This document shows, piece after piece, positions 54,211-62,919 of a DNA stretch of 64,000 nt. A program made the position numbers and the translations under genes. This DNA is from Methylocaldum szegediense (GTDB lineage Bacteria > Pseudomonadota > Gammaproteobacteria > Methylococcales > Methylococcaceae). Location of the stretch: the NCBI RefSeq assembly GCF_949769195.1, contig NZ_OX458333.1, positions 3,167,001-3,231,000 of the forward strand. Reading direction: 5' to 3'. Position 1 is the stretch's first letter. Every line of letters starts with the position of its first letter. A model generated the notes under the pieces. The model was given only the letters and a program-made list of their open reading frames with translations. It searched no databases and was not told the origin of the DNA.

Positions 54211-55494
54211 ATGGAACATTCCGGCATCTCTGCCTCCATTTCCCGCCGCGTGCGGAATTTCATGCTGCTGGCGGCCCTCAACGGCACGATCATCGGCCTG
54301 GTCGGCGTCGCCGCGCCGCTGTTCGCTTTATCCCTCGACGCTTCGACCTTCGAAATCGGCATGGTGACTGGCGTCTTGCCTCTAGGGATCGGAATCATGA
54401 GCATCCCCATCGGCATGGCCATCGACCGCTTCGGCGCGAAGCGGGTATTCGCGTTCGGCAGCGTGCTCGGAGGCATTGCATTCTTTCTCGTTTCACGGGC
54501 CGCCAGCCCCGGTTGGCTGATCGCGGCCACGGTTCTCGCCAGTCCCGCCGTGCCCATGCATTTCCTTTCCATCCAGAGCGATTTCTTCCACTACCTGAAC
54601 ACGGCGGGCAAGCGCAAGGCCGGGTGGATCCGGGCCACGCAGATGGGCGGATCGGTAGCGCTCGGACCCTTGCTGGCGGCCGTCCTGATCGGTTTTCTCG
54701 ACTACTCGACGCTTTACGTCCTGGTGGCCTTGTCCTTCGCCCTGATGCTGCCGCTCGGGGTCAAGGTTCTGACCGGACGCCGCGATGCCCTCGCGCGGCG
54801 TTCGTCTTCTCACGGGAAGCCGGTGCTCGAACAGCTCAAGGCGCTCCTCGGCCATCGGGAGATCGCGGAAACCAGTCTGATCGCCTTCGCCACCTTCGGT
54901 GCCTCCTCCTTCTACGGCGCCTTCATCCTGATCATCGCCATCGAACGGTTCCATCTCTCCGAGGCAGCGGCGGCGCCGCTGATTCTGGGGCAGGGCGTCA
55001 GCTACATCGCGGCTTTGCTCTTTCTGGGAGGCGCCCTGGAAACCTTGGGACGGCATGTTTACTACCGGGCGGCCTACGCGGTGGCCGTGTTGGGGCTGGT
55101 GCTGCTCGGGTTCGCCGAGAGGCTGCCGGCTCTTTGGATAGGCGCGGTTCTGTTGGGACTCGGTCTGGGCATGGTGGCGGTCGCCAATGTGGTCCGCCAG
55201 GCCGCCGTCAGCGATCTGCTCGGACGCGGCAACGTGGCCGGCGCCGGCAATCCGCCCGCGGCTCTCGGCGCCTGGGCCGGGGCGTTCGTCGGCGGCGCGC
55301 TGGGCGGCTGGATCGGCTTGCAGAACGTCTTCCTGGTGTTCATCGGCAGCTTCGCGGTGCTGTTCTGGTTCGAACTGCCGCGCCAAACCCGGGATAAGCT
55401 CCGCGCTTCGTTAGCCGGCCTCGCGGTATCCGTTCCGGCTGCCAGCCGTTTGGGCGTCCCGGCTGAAGGTGCGGAGAGGAGAGTGTCGGAATGA
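54211..55494 (+). CDS. MFS transporter, homologue of the MFS half of the fusion protein
   Basis: 427 residues, 12 predicted helices. Shared blocks with the fusion at 35515 include PMHFLSIQSDFFHYL, GKRKAGWIRATQMGG, LGPLLA and GLGLGMVAVANVVRQAAVSDLLGRGNVAGA. The C-terminus ends after helix 12 with a short polar tail and no ABC permease domain. It leads a run continuing with a sulfatase, a binding protein and a cytochrome. The transported compound may be the sulfatase product or sulfate ester, by inference. Confidence 0.88.
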   Translation: MEHSGISASISRRVRNFMLLAALNGTIIGLVGVAAPLFALSLDASTFEIGMVTGVLPLGIGIMSIPIGMAIDRFGAKRVFAFGSVLGGIAFFLVSRAASPGWLIAATVLASPAVPMHFLSIQSDFFHYLNTAGKRKAGWIRATQMGGSVALGPLLAAVLIGFLDYSTLYVLVALSFALMLPLGVKVLTGRRDALARRSSSHGKPVLEQLKALLGHREIAETSLIAFATFGASSFYGAFILIIAIERFHLSEAAAAPLILGQGVSYIAALLFLGGALETLGRHVYYRAAYAVAVLGLVLLGFAERLPALWIGAVLLGLGLGMVAVANVVRQAAVSDLLGRGNVAGAGNPPAALGAWAGAFVGGALGGWIGLQNVFLVFIGSFAVLFWFELPRQTRDKLRASLAGLAVSVPAASRLGVPAEGAERRVSE

Positions 55495-55792
55495 GCCTTC
55501 GCTCTTCGATCCCCGCCGCTGATTTCGAACGCCGTTTCCATCCGGCTAGGTCTCGCACACGCTCCTGCTCCCTCTGGAGAGTGTCGCAGGAACCCCAAAA
55601 AGCAGGCTGGGATGAGCGAAGCGTTCCCTGCGGCCGGCGCTTCGCCGGAAACGCTAACGCCCTTCGACGTCGCTCAGGACAGGCTTATTCCGGCCTACAA
55701 CCGATGCCCACTATGGATTTCGAACGCCGTCTCCCGATCGACGAGGGCGCGGACTTTCCATCGTTTTCATCCACCCAAGGACACTACCCGAC
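55495..55792. other. 300-bp mosaic spacer inside the operon
   Basis: No supported gene. The phrase GATTTCGAACGCCGT occurs twice (about 55521 and 55714), and a CCTTCGACGTCGCTCAGGACAGG fragment (from about 55667) resembles a common extragenic repeat. It looks like accumulated repeat debris separating the MFS gene from the sulfatase gene. Confidence 0.45.
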
Positions 55793-58117
55793 ATGAACAG
55801 ACGTTCCGAACGCTGCGGGCTACTGCTCGCCGGCTTTTTCGCTTTGCATACCGTCGCCGCTCAGGAGACGCTACCGAAACCCGATCCGGGCTTCCAGGGC
55901 AAGATTGGTGTGACCCTCGAGGATTCGGTGCCGGCCTGGCCGGCCCAGCCGGTAGCGCCGAAAGGCGCGCCCAACGTGGTGCTGATCCTGCTGGACGACG
56001 TCGGTTTCGGTGCTTCCGCCACCTTCGGCGGTCCCGCCGCGACACCCGACCTCGACCGGCTCGCCTCGGAAGGGCTGCGCTACAACCGTTTCCATACCAC
56101 GGCCCTATGCTCGCCGACTCGCGCCGCGCTGCTGACCGGGCGCAACCATCACCAGGCCGGCTTCGGCGTCGTGATCGAGACCGCCCGCGGCTATCCCGGC
56201 TACAACGGCTACTGGCGCAAGGACACGGTATCGGTGGCCGAAGTGTTGCGCCGTAACGGGTACAGCACCGCCGCGTTCGGCAAATGGCACAACACGCCCG
56301 CCGGCGAAATCACGCCGGTGGGTCCCTACGACCGCTGGCCGACCCACTTGGGTTTTGAATACTTTTACGGATTCCAGGGCGGTGAAACCAACCAGTGGGA
56401 GCCGCAGTTGTACCGTAACACCGAAGCGGTGGAGCCGCGGAAAACGCCGGAACAAGGCTATCACCTGACCGCCGATCTGGCGGACGAAGCCATCGGCTGG
56501 CTTCGCAAACAGCGCTCCCTGGCGCCGAACAAGCCGTTCTTTCTCTACTTCGCGACCGGCGCTACCCATGCCCCTTTGCACGTGCCCAAAGAATGGATCG
56601 ACAAATACCGGGGGCGGTTCGACCAGGGTTGGGACAAGCTACGCGAAGAGATCTTCGAGCGGCAGAATCGCTTGGGTGTGATCCCGGCGAATGCCGAACT
56701 GACCCCCAGGCCCAAGGAGCTACCCGCTTGGGATTCCCTGAGTCCTGATCAGAAACGCTTGTACGCGCGGCAGATGGAAGTCTATGCGGCTTTCCTGTCC
56801 CATACCGACTACGAAGTGGGGCGGCTTCTCGGCACCGTACGGCAGACCGGACAGTGGGACAACACCTTGGTGCTCTATGTCGTCGGCGACAACGGCGGCA
56901 GCGCCGAGGGCACGCTGGACGGTTCGATACGCAATATCGCCAGTTTCTTCGGAACCCGCGACGACGTGGCGACCCAATTGGCGCATATCGACGAGCTAGG
57001 CAGCCCCTTGCACGACAACCATTACGCGGTTCCCTGGGCCTGGGCCACCAACTCGCCTTTCCAATGGACCAAGCAAGTGGCCTCTCATTTCGGCGGCACC
57101 CGCAATCCCCTGGTGGTCTCTTGGCCGGCGCGCATCAAACAGCCGGGCGGGCTGCGCAGCCAATTCCACCATGTCAACGACGTGGCACCGACCATTTACG
57201 AAGCCGCGGGCATCACGTTTCCGGAAACGGTCGACGGGGTCGCCCAGATTCCTTTGGAAGGCAAGAGCTTGCTGTACAGCTTCAACGACCCCAATGCCCC
57301 TGACACTCATACGGTTCAATATTTCGAAATGTTCGGTAACCGCGCCGTCTACAAGGACGGTTGGCTGGCCGGGGCGCGTCACGGATTGCCCTGGGAGTTG
57401 CAGGGGCGCAAGGACGATTTCGAGAACGACCGCTGGGAGCTGTACCACGTCGCCGAGGATTTCAGTCAGGCCCATGATCTGGCCGCTCAGTACCCGGACA
57501 AGTTGAAAGAGTTGCAGGCGGAATTCGACAAGGAAGCCTGGCGCAACAACGTTTATCCGCTCAGCGCGGGGCTGCTCGACAATCTGCGCGGCGGAGACGG
57601 ACCCTCTCTCGCCAAGGGCCGGAGTTCGTTCGTCTACACGGCCGGTTCAGTGCGCATCCCCGACGCCACCGCCCCCAGGCTCGAAGGTCGCGCCCATCGT
57701 ATCGTGGCGACGGTGGACATTCCGCCGGCCGGGGCGGAAGGCGTCCTGGTCGCTCACGGCGGCCGGTTCGGCGGCTACAGCCTGTATCTCAAGGACGGTC
57801 GCCTGGTGTACGAGACCAACACCTTGGGACGCAACCGGCACGTGCTGACCTCAACCGTACCGGTGCCGGCCGGCCGCGTGGAGCTGGGCTTCGAGTTCCA
57901 ACCCGACGGAAACAGCGGCAAATCCGGCATCGGCCGGCTCTTCGTCAACGGACAGCCGGCGGGGGAGGCGCATTTGGCCGGCATCGGATCGCTACGGGCC
58001 GCGCTCACCGAGACCTTCGACGTGGGCGAGGAACGCGGTTCGGTCGTTTCGAACGCCTATGCCGCGCCTTATCGATTCACCGGAACGCTGGAAAAGCTGA
58101 CGGTGGACTTGCAATAA
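55793..58117 (+). CDS. exported arylsulfatase-type sulfatase
   Basis: 774 residues. The signal peptide (about 1-23) ends TVAAQE. The alkaline-phosphatase-superfamily core follows: metal ligands in LILLDDVGFG (Asp68/69), and the formylglycine site Cys106-Ser-Pro-Thr-Arg110 in ALCSPTRAALLTGRNHH, which must be converted from Cys to formylglycine. HAPLHVPKEW and VVGDNGGSAEG supply further active-site residues. The C-terminal ~170 residues (from about 605) form a beta-rich extra domain. It releases sulfate from organic sulfate esters in the periplasm. The maturation enzyme is not visible in the window. The SBP gene follows 17 bp later. Confidence 0.94.
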   Translation: MNRRSERCGLLLAGFFALHTVAAQETLPKPDPGFQGKIGVTLEDSVPAWPAQPVAPKGAPNVVLILLDDVGFGASATFGGPAATPDLDRLASEGLRYNRFHTTALCSPTRAALLTGRNHHQAGFGVVIETARGYPGYNGYWRKDTVSVAEVLRRNGYSTAAFGKWHNTPAGEITPVGPYDRWPTHLGFEYFYGFQGGETNQWEPQLYRNTEAVEPRKTPEQGYHLTADLADEAIGWLRKQRSLAPNKPFFLYFATGATHAPLHVPKEWIDKYRGRFDQGWDKLREEIFERQNRLGVIPANAELTPRPKELPAWDSLSPDQKRLYARQMEVYAAFLSHTDYEVGRLLGTVRQTGQWDNTLVLYVVGDNGGSAEGTLDGSIRNIASFFGTRDDVATQLAHIDELGSPLHDNHYAVPWAWATNSPFQWTKQVASHFGGTRNPLVVSWPARIKQPGGLRSQFHHVNDVAPTIYEAAGITFPETVDGVAQIPLEGKSLLYSFNDPNAPDTHTVQYFEMFGNRAVYKDGWLAGARHGLPWELQGRKDDFENDRWELYHVAEDFSQAHDLAAQYPDKLKELQAEFDKEAWRNNVYPLSAGLLDNLRGGDGPSLAKGRSSFVYTAGSVRIPDATAPRLEGRAHRIVATVDIPPAGAEGVLVAHGGRFGGYSLYLKDGRLVYETNTLGRNRHVLTSTVPVPAGRVELGFEFQPDGNSGKSGIGRLFVNGQPAGEAHLAGIGSLRAALTETFDVGEERGSVVSNAYAAPYRFTGTLEKLTVDLQ

Positions 58118-58134
58118 CTAGAGAGATTTTGCGG

Positions 58135-59193
58135 ATGAAACCATTCTTGCTTCTCCTCACCCTCGTCCTGGCGTGGCTACCCGTCCACGCCGCGGAGACC
58201 GAAAAGCCTAAGACCATCAACATCGGCGTGGCGGCTACGGGTGTCGGCGGCCGGCCTTTCGTGGGCGGCGGGGCGTTTTCCGTGGCCCATGTCAAACGCT
58301 ATCTGGAACAGGAATTCGAGAAGGACGGCATCGAAGTGAAGTGGCATTTCTTCAAGAATGCCGGTCCGGCGGTGAACGAAGCCTATTCCAGCGGGCAGCT
58401 CGATTTCGCCTGGCAGGGCGATCTGCCCCAGCTCATCGGCCGGGCCGGGGGACTCAAGGTCAAGTACATTCTGGGCGGCGGGCGGCGCGGCAACCTTTAT
58501 CTGGCCGCGCGCAAGGATTCGACCGCTAACGGAATCGAGGACATCAAGGGCCGCAAGCTGGGGCTCCACAAGGGTACTTGCTTGCAACTCGGCGTTGCCC
58601 GCTTGCTGGGGGATCACGGCATCAAAGAGAAAGACCTCAAGGTCTACAACATGGATTATCTGACCTCGGCCACCGCGCTCGGCAATGGCGAATTGGAGCT
58701 GACTTTCGGTCTCTACAACCTCTACTACCTTCGCGACCAGGGCCTCGCCAAGCTGATCTACGGCGGCAAGGACGACGGCGGGAAATACGGCTGCGCCGGC
58801 GGCTACACTGTGGCCGAGGCCTTCGCCGACCAGTACCCGGACATTACCCAGCGGGTGGTGAATGCTCTGGTCAGGGCCAATTACTGGACGGTGCAGGAGG
58901 AGAACCGCGACGAGGTCTACGAGATCTGGGCCAAGTCGGGCATTCCCTTGCAGCACTTCCGGGAGGACTGGGACGGCCAGAACTGGACGCAGAAGCTTTC
59001 GCCGCTGATCGACGACTATCTGGTGCACAGCTACCGGGTATCCTTCGAGGACGCCAAGAAGTTTGGCCTGGTGCGCGGCAAGTTTGATTTGGAGCGCTAT
59101 TTCGATCGCCGTTATCTCGACAAGGCGCTTTCCGAACTGCAACTACAGGGTTACTGGAAAGAGGAAGATCCGTCCGGAAAACCGAAATCATGA
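58135..59193 (+). CDS. SsuA/TauA-like ABC substrate-binding protein, paralogue 3
   Basis: 352 residues from the ATG at 58135 (a TTG at 58129 is less likely). The signal peptide ends VHAAE. It is closest to paralogue 1: GRPFVGGGAFS, HFFKNAGPAVNEAYSSG, LDFAWQGDLPQLIGRAGGLKVKYILGG, DLKVYNMD. No ABC permease or ATPase is in this operon, so it may use the SsuBC/fusion transporter at 35.5-39.4 kb or act as a solute carrier for the MFS protein. It overlaps the next gene by four bases (ATGA), so the two are translationally coupled. Confidence 0.88.
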   Translation: MKPFLLLLTLVLAWLPVHAAETEKPKTINIGVAATGVGGRPFVGGGAFSVAHVKRYLEQEFEKDGIEVKWHFFKNAGPAVNEAYSSGQLDFAWQGDLPQLIGRAGGLKVKYILGGGRRGNLYLAARKDSTANGIEDIKGRKLGLHKGTCLQLGVARLLGDHGIKEKDLKVYNMDYLTSATALGNGELELTFGLYNLYYLRDQGLAKLIYGGKDDGGKYGCAGGYTVAEAFADQYPDITQRVVNALVRANYWTVQEENRDEVYEIWAKSGIPLQHFREDWDGQNWTQKLSPLIDDYLVHSYRVSFEDAKKFGLVRGKFDLERYFDRRYLDKALSELQLQGYWKEEDPSGKPKS

Positions 59194-61469
59194 GATTTCC
59201 GGTGCGCCCGGAATGGGGATGCTTGCTGCTCGCGTTCTTCCTAACTCCGGTTCTGGTCGCGGCGGAGGAAGCGGACTATGTCGGCGGCGCGGCCTGCGGA
59301 GGCTGCCACGCCGAACAGGCGAAAGCCTGGGCCGGGTCGCACCACGACCTGGCCATGCAGCCGGCGACGCCCGCAACGGTATTGGGCGATTTCCGCGGCG
59401 TCCGCTTCGATTATTTCGGCGTGACGTCCCGATTTTTCCGCCGCGGCGACCGCTTCCTGGTCAACACCGACGGCCCTGACGGCAAGTTCGCCGATTTCGA
59501 GATCAAGTACACCTTCGGCGTATATCCGCTACAGCAATACCTGATCGAGTTCCCGGACGGCAGGCTGCAAGCCTTGGGCATTGCCTGGGACAGCCGTCCC
59601 AAAACTCGGGGTGGGCAGCGTTGGTTTCACCTTTATCCCAAGGAAAGGATAGGCCCCAGCGATCCCTTGCACTGGACCGGTCCGCTGCAGAACTGGAACC
59701 ACATGTGCGCCGATTGCCATTCTACGAATTTCCGCAAGAACTACGATCTTCGAACCAACCGATTCGATTCCGCCTGGACGGACATCGACGTAGCCTGCGA
59801 AGCTTGCCATGGGCCGGGTTCGCAGCATGTCGCCTGGGCCGAGGGCAAGACGGAACACTCGGCCGACCGTGGTCTCGACGTCCGTTTTCGGCCGCGTCGG
59901 GAGAGAGTCTGGACGTTTCCCGCCAATTCTTCCATTGCTCGCTTGTCCGAGGCCACGAATACCGGGCCGGAAATCGAAACCTGCGCCCGCTGCCATGCGC
60001 GGCGCGAACAGATCCAGGCAAATCCTGTTCATGGCCGACCGCTGCTGGACGGTTTCGTTCCCGCGCTTTTGACCCAGGGTTTGTACCACCCGGACGGGCA
60101 GATGCAGGACGAGGTGTACAACTACGGCTCGTTTCTGCAAAGCAAAATGTATCGTCAGGGAGTCGTTTGCAGCGACTGTCACGATCCTCACAGTCTGAAG
60201 CTTCGGGTCCCGGGGAACGGCGTCTGCGCTCAATGCCACAAGGCGGAAAAGTACGATTCGCCGGCCCATCATTTCCACAAAACGGGTTCGGAAGGTGCGC
60301 GCTGTGCCGCGTGCCACATGCCGGCGACTACCTACATGGGCGTCGATCGGCGCCATGACCATAGTTTCCGCATTCCGCAGCCCGATCTCACAGTCGAGCT
60401 GGGCGTGCCGAACGCATGCAACCGCTGCCATACCCGGGAAAAACCGTCCTGGGCAGCGGCTAGGCTCAAGCGCTGGTACGGCCGCAAGCCGCGTGCCGGC
60501 AAAGATTTCGCAGCAATCTTCGCTGCGGCGAGGCAGGGCAGGGCGAGCGCAGAAGACCGCCTTGTCCAGCTTGCCATGAACACGGCTCAGGCGGGAATCG
60601 TTCGAGCCACTGCGCTGTTCGAACTCGGGCCTTATCTGAGCGGGAAGACCTTGCCGGTGGTACGGCAGGGGCTCGGCGATTCTGATCCCTTGGTCAGACT
60701 GGGCGCTGTGGAAGCCTTGAACGAGGCCGATCCCGGCGTGCGTTTCCCGCTCTTGTCGCCCTTGCTGAACGATCCGCTTCGTGCGGTCCGTATCCGAGCG
60801 GCGCGGGCATTGGCACCGCTCGTTTCGCAAGCCTTGCCGGTGGAGCGACGCACGGCCATCGAGCGCGGGTTGTATGAATACATCGCTGCCCAAAAGGCCA
60901 ATGCCGATCGTCCGGAGTCGTGGATGAACATAGGTCTTGCCTACGCGGAATCGGGACGGCACAAGGGCGCGGAAGCGGCTTATCGTACCGCCATGAAACT
61001 GCGTTCCGATTTCACGGCGGCTTATGTCAATCTGGCCGACCTGTATCGTGCTCAGGGGCGAGACGCGGAAGGCGAAAGTCTTCTTAGAGCGGCTTTGAAG
61101 ATCGACCCGGATAGTCCCGAGAGCCACCACGCCCTGGGCTTGCTGCTGGTACGCCACAAGCGCCTCGATGAAGCGCTCGAACATCTGCAACGGGCGGTGA
61201 CCCTGAATCCCGAAGGTTCACGTTTCGCCTATGTCTATGCCGTCGCCCTCGATGCGGCCGGTACGACCGATAAAGCCGTCGTGGTACTGGAAAAGCACTA
61301 CCGCCGCCATCCCGACGATCGAGACACCCTCTACGCCCTGGTACGGTTCAACCGCCAACTCGGACGGTTCCAGGCGGCTGCGGACTATGCGAAACGGTTT
61401 CAGGAACTCGCCTCCGACGATCCTCGGAGCAGGGGACTGCAAGACGGACTCGGAACGCCGAATCGGTAA
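59190..61469 (+). CDS. exported octaheme c-type cytochrome with HEAT-like and TPR repeats
   Basis: 759 residues. A signal segment (about 1-25) is followed by eight CxxCH haem sites in order: CGGCH, CADCH, CEACH, CARCH, CSDCH, CAQCH, CAACH and CNRCH, all in the first ~420 residues (cytochrome c554-like layout). Residues ~450-560 look like HEAT-type helical repeats (GDSDPLVRLGAVEAL, DPLRAVRIRAARALAPLV). Residues ~580-740 are TPRs (NIGLAYAESGRHKGAEAAYRTA, HHALGLLLVRHKRLDEALEHL). It is a periplasmic electron-transfer or scaffold protein. Stop-start overlap with the binding-protein gene makes a shared role likely, though none is known. Confidence 0.9.
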   Translation: MRFPVRPEWGCLLLAFFLTPVLVAAEEADYVGGAACGGCHAEQAKAWAGSHHDLAMQPATPATVLGDFRGVRFDYFGVTSRFFRRGDRFLVNTDGPDGKFADFEIKYTFGVYPLQQYLIEFPDGRLQALGIAWDSRPKTRGGQRWFHLYPKERIGPSDPLHWTGPLQNWNHMCADCHSTNFRKNYDLRTNRFDSAWTDIDVACEACHGPGSQHVAWAEGKTEHSADRGLDVRFRPRRERVWTFPANSSIARLSEATNTGPEIETCARCHARREQIQANPVHGRPLLDGFVPALLTQGLYHPDGQMQDEVYNYGSFLQSKMYRQGVVCSDCHDPHSLKLRVPGNGVCAQCHKAEKYDSPAHHFHKTGSEGARCAACHMPATTYMGVDRRHDHSFRIPQPDLTVELGVPNACNRCHTREKPSWAAARLKRWYGRKPRAGKDFAAIFAAARQGRASAEDRLVQLAMNTAQAGIVRATALFELGPYLSGKTLPVVRQGLGDSDPLVRLGAVEALNEADPGVRFPLLSPLLNDPLRAVRIRAARALAPLVSQALPVERRTAIERGLYEYIAAQKANADRPESWMNIGLAYAESGRHKGAEAAYRTAMKLRSDFTAAYVNLADLYRAQGRDAEGESLLRAALKIDPDSPESHHALGLLLVRHKRLDEALEHLQRAVTLNPEGSRFAYVYAVALDAAGTTDKAVVVLEKHYRRHPDDRDTLYALVRFNRQLGRFQAAADYAKRFQELASDDPRSRGLQDGLGTPNR

Positions 61470-61743
61470 TTCCGGCCACACTCGCCGTAACGATACCGGC
61501 GCATCCGTTCCGCCCGGGCGACAAGGAGATTCAGGACAGGGGCGTGACATCAGCAACTGATGAATAGATGAATAGGAATATGCAAAAAAGTTATTTATAA
61601 AAATCCATTCATGCCTTTTAGATATATTGCGATGCTTGTTATAGTACGAACACGTTCAACAAACGCCAAAGTGCGTCCACTGCAGTCGAGCCAGGAAGCC
61701 GCACGCAGGGTTAGTTTCAAGTCCAGAGGAGAAGTGAAGCATC

Positions 61744-62919
61744 ATGGAAACGTCTTATCCCGACCGATCGACCGAACTGCTCGAGGGAAGCCACCCTTCC
61801 CCCGTGCTGAGCTTTTCCGAGCCACGCTCGCTTACCCTTTCCGTTCGCGCCAGCGCGCTGGTCTTTGAAGACCCGGCCTCTCGGCAGTTGCTGGAGCACA
61901 TCGAACGCATCGCGCCTAGCGATGCCACCGTCCTCATCATCGGTGAAACCGGCACCGGCAAGGAACTGATTGCCCGACATATCCATGCGCTCAGCCCGCG
62001 TCGGAACGGACCGTTCGGTGCCTTGAATTGCGCCGCCCTGAGCGAAACCTTGATTGAGAGCGAACTGTTCGGGCATGAAAAAGGCGCTTTCACCGGTGCC
62101 GTGAGCAGCAAGGACGGGTGGTTCGAAACCGCTAACAACGGCACTCTGTTCCTGGACGAAGTCGGCGATCTGCCTCTGGGGCTGCAGGCGAAGCTATTGC
62201 GCGTGCTGCAGGAACGCGAGGTGGTGAAGGTCGGAGCGCGGCGGGCGACGCCGGTGAACGTGCGAGTGATCGCGGCCACCAACGTCAATCTGGAAGAGGC
62301 GGTGGAAGCCGGCCGTTTCCGGGCCGATCTGTACTATCGCTTCAACGTCGCCATGGTGCAGCTCGTGCCTTTGAGGGATCGGCCCGGGGACATCCTGCCT
62401 TTGGCCCGTCACTTCCTGAAACTGTACGGCGAGCGTCTGGGCTACAAGGACGCCCGGCTGACTCCGGAGGCGGAACGGCTCTTGTTGAACTACGACTGGC
62501 CGGGCAACATTCGGGAGTTGGAGAACGCGATTCATAGAGCCCTGCTGGTCTGCCCGGGCGACCATCTCCGTCCCGAGGATTTCAAGCTTTCGGGACTGCG
62601 GCCTCAAGCAACGGCGGCGCCCGTGTCGATCACATCTACTGCCTCCCTGGAGGCCGCCGTGCGTCAGTTGTGCGAGCGGGCGCCGCCGAAACTGTTCGAG
62701 CTGATCGAGTCCACAGTTCTTCGTACGGCGCTCGAATTCTGCGAACATAACCAGGTTCAGACCGCCCGACTGCTGGCGATCAGCCGTAACGTGCTGCGTC
62801 ATCGCATGGCGCTGTATGGCCTCTTACCAAACAGCCAAGGCGAAAAAGCAAATACCTCTGGTTCCGTTTACGCGCCCACACGGTCTTCCCATACCCTTGC
62901 GCCGGGCTGCTGCGACTGA
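61744..62919 (+). CDS. sfnR: sigma54-dependent transcriptional activator, SfnR-like
   Basis: 391 residues with no N-terminal receiver or PAS domain, only ~35 residues before the AAA+ core, as in Pseudomonas SfnR. Core motifs: Walker A GETGTGKE near residue 61, the sigma54-contact loop ESELFGHEKGAFTGA near 107, Walker B GTLFLDEVGDLP, sensor I ATNVNLEEAV and RFRADLYYRFNV. A Fis-type helix-turn-helix (ALEFCEHNQVQTARLLAISRNVLRHRM) is at the C-terminus. SfnR activates RpoN promoters for dimethylsulfone and other organosulfur use under sulfate limitation. No sigma54 site was seen upstream, so its own expression is probably sigma70-driven. The name is from recalled similarity. Confidence 0.88.
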   Translation: METSYPDRSTELLEGSHPSPVLSFSEPRSLTLSVRASALVFEDPASRQLLEHIERIAPSDATVLIIGETGTGKELIARHIHALSPRRNGPFGALNCAALSETLIESELFGHEKGAFTGAVSSKDGWFETANNGTLFLDEVGDLPLGLQAKLLRVLQEREVVKVGARRATPVNVRVIAATNVNLEEAVEAGRFRADLYYRFNVAMVQLVPLRDRPGDILPLARHFLKLYGERLGYKDARLTPEAERLLLNYDWPGNIRELENAIHRALLVCPGDHLRPEDFKLSGLRPQATAAPVSITSTASLEAAVRQLCERAPPKLFELIESTVLRTALEFCEHNQVQTARLLAISRNVLRHRMALYGLLPNSQGEKANTSGSVYAPTRSSHTLAPGCCD

